From positions 6,385,017 through 6,449,016 of the forward strand of contig JARWIR010000015.1 in assembly GCA_029959085.1 (NCBI GenBank): a stretch of DNA of 64,000 nt, written 5' to 3'. This DNA comes from Nemophila menziesii (lineage: Eukaryota > Streptophyta > Magnoliopsida > Boraginales > Hydrophyllaceae). The notes below the pieces were generated by a model. The model had not been told where the DNA came from. It worked only from the letters and a program-made list of their open reading frames with translations, and made no database searches. A program made the position numbers and the translations under genes. Below, in pieces: positions 11,568 through 22,508 of this stretch. The stretch's first letter is position 1; each line of letters begins with the position of its first letter.

Positions 11568-14500
11568 TCAATGATTAACATGTTTCTTACCCTTGTTTAG
11601 CTTACTTTTTACGTTTAGTTCTCTTTCCAATTCTTCTTCAACCATCTCACCATTACTGAATGCTTTAACATCAATTCTTGTATTTGTGTCATGAAGCATC
11701 CACTTAACAGCACACTCTTTGTATGTCCCATCATCCTCTGCATCGAAATTTTTTTTTATAAAGGAGCTTTCGTAAAGATTGCGCAGATACATAAATACAT
11801 GTACTCCTGAAAGTTCTATTTTCTGCGACGCATGATGTGTTTCAACATGTATCGGTTCATCACAATAAAAATTTCGGTTGATGTCGAAAAAATTCGTCTT
11901 TATAACATCAAATATCATTCTCGCATTCTTTCCTGCTTCAAATCCCAATGTTCCTTCAAGTTCAGAATTGTATTGATGGTAATGATAAAAACCTCTCTTA
12001 GTTTTGATGTAGACCATAATACTCCAGAGAATTTTTCCTTTCCATTCCGTTTTTATTGGGAAAACAACATATTGGTGAGTTTTAAAAAACTTTATAAAAT
12101 TTTTAATAATGCTTGTCTTACACATGTCCTTGTCTTGTTTCAACAGGTCCTGGTTATACAACTAATTAGTACAAGTACGGGAAACATTATACTAACAAAA
12201 TAAGAAAAATAATAATTACATCACATACCGTTAAATCTAATGATAGTGATACTGCATGCGTATCACTGCCTCCGAAATGACTATCTTTCCTAGTGAAGTC
12301 CAATTGGTATAAAATGGCACTCATCAACTGCAAAATTGAATATAAACAATTATTTTTAATATATGGAGCAATATTGTTTTAATATATTCTTTTCTGATCT
12401 TTTGTTTATCGTACCTGATCAGTTACGCCTTCATTGTTAGCTAATTTTATTAAGTCTACTGCTGTCACATTAACTTGACTGCTCCAAATAACAGTGGATA
12501 ATGACATTTCTCTTGCAATTCTGTTTACTATTTTCATATCTAAACAAAACTCTGATCCTTGTCTTACATTTGGATCAATAAAGTCATCAGGGATCTTATT
12601 TTCCTTTCTATCATCTTTCTGTGAAACTCTTTTAGGCATAGAGATCTGTGCTGGATATCCTGTGTTTTCGAATTTCCTCTTCAATTTAGAAAAGATGTTG
12701 GATACCTTGGGTGTTGTGGTAGTTTTAAGTGGTAATAATGATTTCTCTTTTTCATTTTCCAACACTATTCTCCCGTTTGACATTGTTCCTTTCTTTTCAG
12801 GTTCTTGGTGTTGAATGTCTGACTCAAGCATTAGATTTGAATCTTCAATTTGTTTTTCATTATTTTCGTCTATTTGTTGATCGGTTTCTACTAACTTTGT
12901 CCATTCTTCAATTTCTGTGGTTCTCAAATACTCTTCTTCTTTCCTTTTTTGTTTTAAAGTTTGAATATATGACTTCAACTTTGTTACTTGTTCTAAGAGG
13001 TTATTATTCTCAACTCTCAAGCATGCTACTTCAGTCTCATTTATTCCAGGGCTTTGTATTTGGGATAATTTTGTTCTCAATTCTTCATTTTCTTTATTAA
13101 GTTTTTCACATTCTTTTATCAAATGTATACTTTCTGTTTCTTTGCTGTTTACATCTGCTTTTAAATTTATAATTTCCTCATCCTTCTTCTTATTGTCAGA
13201 TAATAATGTGAAGTGTTTTTTCTTTTCTAAATCCAATTTATTAATCACATTTGATACCTCCGTATCCAACCTTGTCACATCTTTATTCACCAAAGTTAAA
13301 TCGTTACTCAATGCCTCTATTATTTTTAATTTTTCATCGACTTCCTTCTTGTTCACCATATCTTTTTTTTCATTTTCTGCTTCAGTTAGCTTCGTTTCTA
13401 GCTCAAACACCTTATTCTTCTGTAAACATAACTCTTCATTCAAAGAATTTATTTGTTCTTCCATTTTGGTGTTTGATGATGTGAGGACAACATCTGTTAG
13501 AAATTGTTCGTTTACTTTTATATTTTCAGGTGTGTCATCTTTCACCCCTACAGGTTCCAAATTCTCTACTCCAAGTGAAAAGCTGGGACCACTATTATCT
13601 AGGAAACATTGTTGTAAAGTACGAATATAACCTGTATTGCTAGTGTTACTTGTTGATGCTTGATTTACGCTATCAATACCTTTTGATCCTAGTGGTTCAA
13701 TAATAAACACAGGTATTGATGTATCGTTTGTTTCTTGACTGTTTTCTGCCTCATCCATGATAATTTTTAGTGATAATAAGTTTCTTTTCCTTTTCCTGTA
13801 ATATTCTTGTGGGTCCTTCAGAAAGTTCTCTGCGTATTCCATTAATCTATTCAACTCATCTTCAGTGCTATCTATTTCCTTTTCTTCATTTTCGTCTTGC
13901 AGTTCTTCTTCACTTGCAGGTTCATCTTCATTCATTAATGAGTCTCTTATGTATTTTCTCTCATAGCTTTTGAGTATTAAGTTTTCCTTTTTCATCTGCA
14001 ACAAATAAAAAAAAATTCAGTGAATTTGTAGATTTCCTTACATACGTATGTTAATAAATCTATTAAGTTATGGTATTCTGGAAGTTTTGATCTGAAATAT
14101 GAGTTCTGGGACTACTTCCCACAACTGGACAAGTACGTTTTTGAACTTGCACAAGTACGGTTTTGTGATTCTACAAGTAAAGCCTTAGAAACGTAACTGT
14201 ATCTCGAGTAACTTAATCCAAAAAAAATCACATAACCAAATATCCCATAATAGTTAGTGTAAGAAAAGTTTAAGTTTTTAAAAATAGGAAGTTTCTGAAA
14301 CTGTATTCATGCGACTACTAATAAACAACAAAAATGTCACATCAACCTTGTAAGATAAATCACATAAATTATATAAATATTATACTTTAAATCACCAGTA
14401 TCTTACATAGTTCTGTATGACTTTGTTTATTTTATTGAGCTTGAATGATTCATGACGTTGTTTAATGTGCCATCTCAACACTCTTGGATATGCTTGTGCG

Positions 14501-15276
14501 TGTTCTTTAATAGGATTCCATGTGTTCGCGTGCTCAAAGAAAAACGCCTGCAATATAAATTTTTTTTGATAATTAATTCGTTGTTATTAAATACAAATCT
14601 TGTCTTCATATCTTACCAACAACATGCAGCTTGGACCTCTTGGATTATTGAATTGTCCAGCATTTAGTGAATTTTCTAATATTTTTAGACTTTCACTTGC
14701 CCAGTCATATTTATTCAACTTTTTGAGATCTTGACTGACACGAATCACCCACCAATCTATGTATTCTCCACCAGAATTGAAGAATACTGTGGCCAATACA
14801 AGAAGACACATTAATCGTGCAATATCTTTGTTGGTTTCGTCTGACTCAGGTTCTTTTAAAAGTAACATTGTCTTCATCTTTACTTCTATCACAGTTAATC
14901 CTTTCTTTATTCCAGGGAACATTCTGTTAAACCATTGAGAGTCAGTCACATCTATTTTTGTAAAATATGGAATATCTAGATCCCCACTCTCCAAGCCCAT
15001 TATAATTCTTATATCATCACGAGTAATTCGTAAATTTGTTTTCTTGATGTAGAATCCTTTCCTTTGAATTTTATAAGTAGTTGCTATATCTTGTAAGGCT
15101 GGTACGTCTATTTTCATAGAAGGAAGGGAATCAATTCTCTCGAGTAGTCCTTTGATGAGTAAATAAAACGGCAATATCTTGCATTCATTTAGATGCCTCT
15201 CCTTAAAATGTCCGCTGCTCAAAATATCGAACAGATTGTGTAACGACGATCTATGTTCTACTGTTATTGTTTCCAT
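11568..15276 (-). CDS. Gene B: paralog of gene A (type 1)
   Basis: Exons are 15276-14617, 14547-14407, 13995-12415, 12327-12229 and 12149-11568, all GT-AG and phase 0, about 1,020 codons with no stop. Exons 1 and 2 have exactly the same lengths as in gene A (660 and 141 nt); exons 3-5 differ by small in-frame indels. Shared marks are ITRDDIRIIMGLESGD, AFFFEHANTWN, PRVLRWHIKQRHE, the long Glu/Lys/Asn-rich coiled coil, REMSLSTVIW and, in the last exon, YVVFPIKTEWKG and ELSGVHVFMYL. By eye the Ulp1 His is Leu, the Asp is Asn and the Cys is Ser. Many amino acids differ from gene A but both frames stay open, so the copies are old, or purifying selection has acted, or both. Its 3' neighbour is the 5' end of gene C. 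Confidence 0.75.
13996..14406 (-). promoter_or_regulatory. Palindrome pair in intron 2 of gene B
   Basis: AGTTCTGGGAC-TAC-TTCCCAcAACT stands at 14,102-14,126, then GGACAAGTAC, GAACTTGCACAAGTAC at 14,143-14,158 and CTACAAGTA at 14,171-14,179. Order and spacing match intron 2 of gene A. Confidence 0.7.
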
Positions 15277-16510
15277 TTCTGCATTGTAAATTTAAGATGT
15301 TAGTATAGCTATTCATAATTACTTATAAAAAAAGTGTAATTGCTCAAGTACAAAAGTGTATTTGCAAAACTACAAAATTGCACTTGCTTAGGTTTTAAAG
15401 AGTTATGGGTAAATTCCCAGAACTCATATTTCATATTATAGCAAATTTTCCCATTTCTCAACTCTTCATACAAATCTAGATTCCCACAACTCAAACATAA
15501 TTTCAAACTTTCACAATAATTAAACACCATTAAACAATTTATCAAAAAAAAAAAAAATCTGAAAAATTTGCAATTTTGTTTCGTTTTCTGATTTATGGGA
15601 ACATTCATTGACTAATATTTACTTGTTACAGTTCTAGACATTATTTAAGTTTAAATGTGTGAAAAGATTTAAGTTATAAGTTTAAATGTGAGAAAAATTT
15701 TAAGTTACAAATTTTTGGATGGTACAGATGAGTTCTGGGAATACTTCCCACAACTGGACTAGTATATTTTTGTACTTACACAAGTACGTTTTTGTGATTC
15801 TACAAGTACATTGTCCTGTGGTATGCTTAACACTGGTGTTTTTGTTCATTGTTCTCACGTTATTCAACATATTTTATACAAAACTTTCCCACAACTCAAT
15901 CATAGTTTATAACATTTTCGACTCTCAAAAACCATTACTCATTTAGTCAAATAAACCTGCAGTTTTAATCCGTTTTCCAGTACTGGAAAATTCCCAGCAC
16001 TCATATTTTATTCAAGTCCTTTATTCAAATCTCAATCACAATACATTTTGTTACAAATCTGTCCATAACTTAAGCATTTACATAATAAAACTCAAACTCA
16101 ATCATTATTTAGATTTTTTTCAAAAATGCAACATAAATTCCGGAAAATAACTTCAAATAAAAGTCAGTTTAATCCGTCCATATCATAAATGTGATCTGTT
16201 ACTAACTTTTCACTATATCATCAATCATCGTTCAAAAAAAATACATCATAATCACCTGTAAAAAAATTTCGGTAAAAAACTTGAACATGATCTCAATTAT
16301 TACGTATTTGTATACATATTATCACGTAATACTACTATTTTAACAAGTTGAAGATCATTTTAGTACCAAAAATCAGAAAAAAAATTCGTATTATAACATT
16401 AATTTTTGGGTTAAATATAGGAATATAAGCGCGAAATTTATGTACCTAAATCTGAAGATTTCTTACTGATTAATCGACGCAAATCTTTGCGAGATACGCT
16501 CGTAAATTTC
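15277..16510 (-). promoter_or_regulatory. 5' region and inferred 5'UTR intron of gene B
   Basis: The ATG follows AATGCAGAA, an acceptor placed as in gene A. Upstream are TTATGGGTAAATTCCCAGAAC near 15,403, AGTTCTGGGAA-TAC-TTCCCAcAACT at 15,731-15,755, GTACTTACACAAGTAC at 15,772-15,787 and a weaker CTGGAAAATTCCCAGCACT near 15,982. The rest is AT-rich and parallels 4,700-5,500. No TATA box was assigned. Confidence 0.5.
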
Positions 16511-16619
16511 GCAATTAATTTTTAGCTGATTTTGTTATAATTTTTTGTAATTTTAGGAAATGAAATAGAGTTTAATTGCTGTGAAGATGTTTATATATTG
16601 TTATATATGTAAGGATTAA

Positions 16620-17360
16620 ACGGTAGCTAAAGAAGCAGTTAACGGCGTTAAGTGATTACAATTACTAAGTAAGGGTATTCAAGACATTTGCAGTAAGGTG
16701 CCTTTTATGGGCTAGGGTGTAAGGTGGTAGGTGGTTATTGGGCTTTAACCCCTTCCTTAATAGTAGTTAGATGATCGCCTTAGCTGGGTGTCTAATTATT
16801 GAAACACCACATAACGTCTAGTGTCGATATTAGTCCTGACAAAACTGATTCTAACTAGATAGTCATTAGGGTATAATTTGATCACCATATCACCAATTGT
16901 TTAAAACAGCCTCGTGGTTGTGCCGTAGCCCCCTTAGTCGCTCTCAAGGTCTAAGGAATGGGAATTTAGAATCCTGAAAAATTATACAAGAGCTAATATT
17001 CTCCCTCATTAACTAGATCTAATAGAAAGAATTAGAAGGATTAGTGCATACTAGCAAAACCTAAGCTATATTTCTCATCTCATATTCTTCGTATTTTATT
17101 TTATTGTCTTTATTTTCTTAGTTTTAATTCTCAATTTCAAAAATCTATTTCTTTAATTTTCTGTCTTTAATAAATTATTGCTTACTCGTTATTGTTACCT
17201 ACTCGTATAACACACTTAAGTCCCTGAGAACGAACTCAACTTACTAACTAAAACTTGCATACGTCCTGTAATACTTGCAGTAGTGTGCCTGTCTAGGGTG
17301 AGAGTGCGTAGTTTTCTAGACTTTATTTATCTTATTTTTATCACACCCTAGGCGACACCA
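16620..17360 (+). repeat. Partial 5' LTR of Athila-type element 1
   Basis: It ends GGCGACACCA at 17,360, directly before the primer binding site. Blocks such as TAGTTAGATGATCGCC, GTGTCTAATTATTGAAA and AGATAGTCATTAGGG match the reverse complement of the LTRs at 51,411 and 53,370. The outer (5') half of those LTRs is not recognisable here, so this LTR is truncated or strongly diverged. Confidence 0.65.
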
Positions 17361-17366
17361 AGTTTT

Positions 17367-17384
17367 TAGCGCCGCTGCCGGGGA
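17367..17384 (+). other. Primer binding site, tRNA-Asp type
   Basis: TAGCGCCGCTGCCGGGGA lies six bases after the LTR end. It differs at two positions from TGGCGCCGTTGCCGGGGA, the sequence complementary to the 3' end of plant tRNA-Asp that Athila/Tat elements use to prime reverse transcription. The match to tRNA-Asp is from memory. Confidence 0.65.
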
Positions 17385-17609
17385 CTTGGGTCTCGTTAGC
17401 GTGTGGGTTATCTATTTCGAGTAGTAGTTTTTAATTAATTTTTAATTTTCAGCATTTAGTTTTTATTTTTCCGGATTTACGTTTGTGGTTTGCTTTAGTC
17501 TTTTTCAGGATTCACAGTGTTTAATTCTTGGCCCCCTTTATCGGAGCCTGAGAGGAGCTTCAAACCTTACAACAAACGAGTTCGTGAGGAAAGAGCCTTA
17601 AGAAGAGCG

Positions 17610-19412
17610 ATGGAAGCCCAACTAGATCCACCACTCGAGGACCCAATTGGAGGACCTCAACTAAATCCACCACTTGGGGTCCCACCTGGAAATTTGCCAG
17701 GAGGACAACCACCACCTGGTGGACAACAACAAGGTGTACAACAGCCACTAGGACGAGGTAATGGGAAGAATAATCAAAATCGAGTACAGCAAGACCTTCC
17801 TGGCCTTCATGTGTCGTTCCATGTTCAACCAATAGGTTACCGTCCTCCAGAGATCCAGAATATTAAATTTAGACCCGATCCGGGTATGCTCAGTCAATAT
17901 CAAAGTCATGGACTCTACAGTGGTACAACAATTCAAGATCCGGTAAGATCGATTCAGAAGTTTATGCAGATTTGTGATGCCTATGTTACTCCTGGCATTA
18001 CACGCGAGCAACTGTATTGTCATATGTTTTCGTTCTTCTTAACCGGTAGAGCTAGCGAATGGCTAGATAGACAACCACCTGGAACAATTAATACATGTGT
18101 AGAAATTCAAGCCGCTTTCTTTAACCGTTTTTATCCGAAGAGTATGCGACTCAAAGATCAAAGCGAGCTTGCAAGATTTTGTCAAGAAGATGGAGAAACA
18201 GTAGGAGAATCATGGACAAGGTTTCAACATAAATTAGCTAGATGTCCACTCCATGGTTATACCCCCACTCTACAACTTGCTATATTCTATGAAGGTCTTA
18301 ATGATAAAGGTAGAGAGAAGGTGGATAACATTGGAAAGGGTAATTTTGTGTCCATGAACCATAATGAAGCATCTGATGTCTTGGAAAATATTATTGAACA
18401 AGAAAGGAGTTGGCCTTCTACGTGAGCTCCTGTAGCAAAGACCCGAGGAACGCTTCGTTTAGATGCAGAAACTGCAAACTCAGCTCAAATCTCCGCATTA
18501 GAAAATCAAATCAAAGAGCTGAAGTTAGAGATGCAAAAGAATTTAGCCGCAGCAAACGTAGTAAAAGAAGCACAAGGTTGTCAACAATGTGGGGTTAATA
18601 ATCATACATGGGAAGAGTGCGAAACAAATCCACAATCTGTGTACTTCATATCCAACCGAGGAGGTTATCAATGGGGTAACCGAAATCATCCAGGTATGCA
18701 GTATTCAAATCCTCAAGGGACCGCTAATCCTGGTCATTATCAACCGCGCCCCCAAAACAAATCTTTCCAACCAAGAGGTCAGTATCAAAATCAATATCAA
18801 AATAGACCTGCTCCACCTCAACAACCTGTTCAAGATGCCTATACCGATGCATTAGATCAGAAAGCTTTACCTCAGTATCCTCAAGAAGGATCTATAGACA
18901 ATCACCAAGTAATGAAAATCTTGGAACGTTTGACCACGAATATGAACGCTCAGGAAGAGAAAGTCCGAGGACAAGATGCCGCACTTCAGATTTTAGGTAC
19001 TCAAGTAGAATAATTAAACAAAGTTCTAACAAATTTAATGGAACAGAAAGAAGTGAAGCCTATCGGAGGAGGTGATGACAATGTTGGTTTCGAAGCTTGT
19101 AAGGCTATTTTCCTTGAAATTGAAGAAGAAAAGAAGGAAGTACCGCAAGCTGCCGTTAGTGCCGTGGAAGTTCCGAGTACCGAAGAAGAATCAACCAAGT
19201 CTAGCCCCGTGGAATCTGACTGTTCTGAGGTTTATGTGGAGGACGATCCGGAAAGAGCCGAATTTATACATCTTCTGAAGAAGATGCAAGAGGAAATTCG
19301 ATCGGTTATGGATTATCAAGCTGATATAGATTCGAAAGTGGAAGATGAAGTTGCACCTGCTGTGCAAGAAGAGAAAGAAGAAGAGAAGGTGAAACCGCCA
19401 CCTGTTGTTTAA
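17610..19412 (+). pseudogene. gag of Athila-type element 1 (in-frame stops)
   Basis: Capsid-type protein of a Ty3/Gypsy element. The frame is open from 17,517; the first ATG is at 17,610. A Pro/Gly/Gln-rich head is followed by a retrotransposon gag domain (FMQICDAYVTPGITREQLY, then FFLTGRASEWL and EDGETVGESWTRF) and a CCHC zinc knuckle CQQCGVNNHTWEEC near 18,583-18,624. In-frame stops occur at 18,423 (TGA) and 19,011 (TAA); the frame then continues as an acidic linker to 19,412. The knuckle follows CX2CX4HX4C. Two breaks in one otherwise consistent frame suggest recent decay. Confidence 0.75.
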
Positions 19413-19579
19413 ACAGTGTCACCAACTATTCCTGATACAAATCCTAAGGATGACACTGAACTCAAGACATTTGTAGAGGCGTATACACCTGAAAATATCA
19501 ACGCCCAAATGCTTGAGATTGCAAAGAAAGGACTTACACGCAACAAGTTTTTACGCAAGTTATTCCTGAGAAAGAAGAG

Positions 19580-20362
19580 AGTGTAGAGATCCCAAGAGAG
19601 AATCTGAGAGTCTCAAGAAGAAGTGAACGAGAGCTACCAACAAAGCTTAAAGATCCGGGAAGTTTCAACCTTCCTATTCAAATTAATGGTATGCTCAAGG
19701 TGAAAGCTATGTACGATGTGGGTTCTGGTGTAAATCTTATGCCTAAGTCCATGTTCGAGAGACTTGGACTTCAGAAATCAGAGAAAACTCCAGTGAAGTT
19801 GCAGTTCGCTGACAACTCAGTTACGAGGACATGGGGAACAGTGGAGGACGTCTTAGTCCGTGCAGGTAGTATCGCCATCCCTACTGACTTTTTTATACTT
19901 GAGTTTGATGCAGATAAGCAGGTTCGAATCATACTTAGATGGCCTTTCATGGCCACAAGTCAAAGTGTCATCAACTTCCAAGAAGGGACCATCACCCTTC
20001 ATACAAAGAACGTATCTGAGACCTTCTATGTCTTGGGTAAGAAACCAAGGAAGTTAGATCCCACCGTTCCTGTCATCCACAGCCTTTCACATCACAAAGT
20101 CCCTCCTGAGAAGATCCACTTAAAGCCTGTGGATACTAAGCCAAACATTGAGTTTGGGGTTGGCCATGAAGTACTATGGAAAGCTCACAAACGCGAGAAT
20201 AGGCCACGTAGTTCCAAAGACTCGTGGATGGGACCATTCATTATCACTAAGGTTGTTTCAGCCAAGGTGATAGAAATTCGACCCAAGAGGGGGATCAAGC
20301 GCAGATTAGTTGACGTTCATATCCTAACTCGTTGTTGGGGAGGCTATATTCGCAAATCTTGA
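19580..20362 (+). pseudogene. Protease fused by deletion to the integrase C-terminal tail (element 1)
   Basis: A retroviral-type aspartic protease is seen (MYDVGSGVNLMPKSMFERL near 19,709; the usual flap-end motif is altered to IILRWPFMA near 19,930). From about 20,150 the same frame becomes the C-terminal tail of integrase (EFGVGHEVLWKAHKREN, DSWMGPFIITKV). Everything normally between these parts is gone. The join is in frame, so the chimera remains open to a stop at 20,360. The element could not replicate without help. Confidence 0.7.
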
Positions 20363-20589
20363 TAGAGGTAACACGTCTAACTTTGAAAGACGTTAAACAA
20401 AAGTGTTGTACGGGAGACAACCCGTAATTTTTTTAAGTTTTTATGTCTTTTACGTTTTTTGTTTATGTTTAGTTTAGTTGTTTTTAGTTGATATTGAATA
20501 TTTGAGAAAGGTATTAGTGTTTTTGATGATTAGGTATTGGAGAAATCGAGTTAGGGAAGGAGAACAAATTTTTTTCGGAAGAGCTAAAG

Positions 20590-20835
20590 CAGCGCTGCGG
20601 TATACTGGACCTCAGCCGCGGTGTATCGCAGGGGAAGAAAACCCGTACCACGGGCAGATGCCACGGGGTTTATACCGAGACGAAAAAAATCAAGTGGATC
20701 CGTGCGGTATACCGGACCCTGCACCACAGGTCCAAAACACGTGCCACGGGTATTTTGACGAGACGAAAATTTTTGGAGCAACAGAAGCTGCGGTATACCG
20801 CACCATATGCGCGGTACATCGCAGGTCGCCGCCTG
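20590..20835 (+). promoter_or_regulatory. GCGGTATACCGC palindrome island (element 1)
   Basis: A GC-rich island with repeated GCGGTnnACCGC-like words: TGCGGTATACTGG at about 20,596, GCGGTGTATCGCAG at about 20,620, TGCGGTATACCGG at about 20,703, the perfect 14-bp palindrome TGCGGTATACCGCA at 20,789-20,802 and GCGGTACATCGCAG at 20,811. The related element 2 has the same kind of island at 57,150-57,470, also between integrase and the extra ORF. Confidence 0.65.
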
Positions 20836-20855
20836 GAGAGAGAAAAACGGGTTTC

Positions 20856-20868
20856 AAGCTTATAAATA
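20856..20868 (+). promoter_or_regulatory. TATA box ahead of the extra ORF (element 1)
   Basis: CTTATAAATAAGG stands about 20 bp after the palindrome island and about 400 bp before the ATG at 21,272. Element 2 has CCTTATAAAAGC in the matching place (minus strand, near 57,100). A separate promoter for the downstream ORF is an inference. Confidence 0.5.
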
Positions 20869-21271
20869 AGGGTTAATGCCATTATTCCGAATTTACAAAA
20901 CCTCAAGCCTCTCTTTCTTCTCCAAAACTCTCCCAACTCCATTAAAGCTCATAAAAACCTTCACCAATCATCAAAACACTACCCAATCAGCAAGGAAAAC
21001 ACATCAAATCTTCTCTCCAGCTCATTGCAAAGGAGATTCAAGCACCCAATCCTCACCAAACAAAACCAAATTGAAGAATCAAGAGCTTAAATTTTCAAAA
21101 TCCATCCTACAATTTCTTAAATCCAAGCCAATCCATCAAGAATCCACCTTACCCACATAGAGATTCATCATCAATTCATCTTTCCTAAACCAAATCAAGC
21201 TTGTTCAACCAAAAATTCACAAGTTCAAATTTCAAGAGTTGTTAAAGCTTTGAGTTGGGGGTTAATTGAAG

Positions 21272-22508
21272 ATGACTAATAGAACAACAATATTAGCTAA
21301 CAAGAGGGAGGTGAAGAAAAGCAATGTATTGGATCCGATAAAAAAAGAATCAAATAACAAGGTTTCTAGTTCTAAATCAAAGGGTAAAGACGATGTTGAA
21401 GATGAAGGTGCGATACCTTTGTTTAATCGTAATGGTAAAAAGATTTACTTTTATGCAAAGGAAAAAACACAACTTCCACAAGGTCTTACACCCAATGAGA
21501 AAGAGGAAGCTTCAAGGGCCCTAAAAGCTTCTGCAGAGAAACAATTAAAAGAACTACCTTTTGCTTATGAGAAAGTATTCAAGGAAGAAGTTGGTATAGG
21601 AGAATACAAGAGATTCTTAGAGCTTGGTGCGAAATTGGACGTTCATGGTAAGACGTTCTGAATTATGTCATGAGTTAGTTTTGGAGTTCTATTTAGGCCT
21701 CTTTAGCCGAGATAGTAAAGGTTGTGTTCCGATTAGAGGAAAGCTAGTTCCTTTCACAGTTGATGAGATTAGAAACCACTTCAAGTTCAAGAAATTGAAA
21801 GGTTATTGCAAGTATGATGAAGTGGTTGCTAAACGAAAAATCTTTGATGAGGAATTACTTTTTGAGCATGTTTTAGACAAGGTGAAAGTGCAATCACATA
21901 AGGGAGAATTGAAGGCACCTTGACCTTACAAATATCTTCAATCGGATGCGAGAATTTGGCACAATTTCCTTATTCCTAATGTCTTTGGAAACACACGAAC
22001 TTTGGATGTGACTATGAAGAACGCTCTACTTTTGGACTGTATTTTGAGAGGAGAAGAAGTAGATGTGGCACAGTTGATCTATGAGGAGGTGATGTGATTT
22101 TTGGTCTCTCCTAAATCAGTTTATAATGTTAAATTTCCAACTATGATCACGTGTCTTGTGCGAAAAGCGAATGTTACATTGGGTGTAGAAGTGAAACTCG
22201 AGTTTAAGACGAGTTATATTGATAATGCTTGGATCAAAGATATCTTTCGAAGAGCGGTTTCTACGCAAGTCTCGAAAGAAGAAAAGGAGCAAAGTTGGCA
22301 AGAGAAGATGGAGGAGCGTTTAACAAAATTCGAAGCAGCTCAAACTTCTTTAGTCAATGATGTGGCACAAATCAACACTAATCAAGTGCACATCATGAAA
22401 CTCCCTGAGCAATTAACGAAAGGTCCAGCAAATCCAACCTTGGATATCAATGATGCGAGGCAATACGCCTCGAGAGTATGTTCTCTTTCTTCCTTACCAT
22501 TTCTGTAA
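21272..22508 (+). pseudogene. Extra ORF downstream of pol (plant transposon protein / env-position ORF), broken
   Basis: Athila-type elements often carry an additional ORF after pol, in the env position. Here it opens at the ATG at 21,272 with a basic head, shifts frame near 21,640-21,660, and has in-frame stops at 21,921 and about 22,096 before ending at 22,508. Visible blocks are FYLGLFSRDSKGCVPIRGK, PFTVDEIRNHFKFK and IWHNFLIPNVFGN, which look like the 'putative plant transposon protein' domain, followed by a short coiled coil (QSWQEKMEERLTKFEAA). No transmembrane segment was seen, so env function is not supported. The role is unknown. Confidence 0.55.

Larger units (their letters stand above)
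10740..16510. repeat. Tandem duplicated unit, copy 2 (gene B with flanks)
   Basis: Partner of 1-5,550. It contains gene B with the same exon layout as gene A and similar flanks. Similarity to copy 1 is lost around 16,480-16,510, where the Athila-type element begins, so the end of the unit may have been destroyed by that insertion. Confidence 0.8.

Noticed and set aside
550..15790. A CRISPR array or bacterial operator system behind the regularly recurring palindromes
   Set aside because: Spacing is irregular, there are no unique spacers of constant length, and the genes have spliceosomal introns. This is plant nuclear DNA.
1..16510. A mudrA-type Mutator transposase or clear terminal inverted repeats bounding the DUF1985/Ulp1-like genes
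   Set aside because: No DDE/MULE or SWIM-type motif was seen in any frame, and no inverted ends were found at the unit borders. The link to Mutator-like elements therefore rests on family knowledge, not on this window.
21272..22508. A retroviral envelope gene
   Set aside because: The ORF is in the env position, but no signal peptide, fusion peptide or transmembrane segment is visible.
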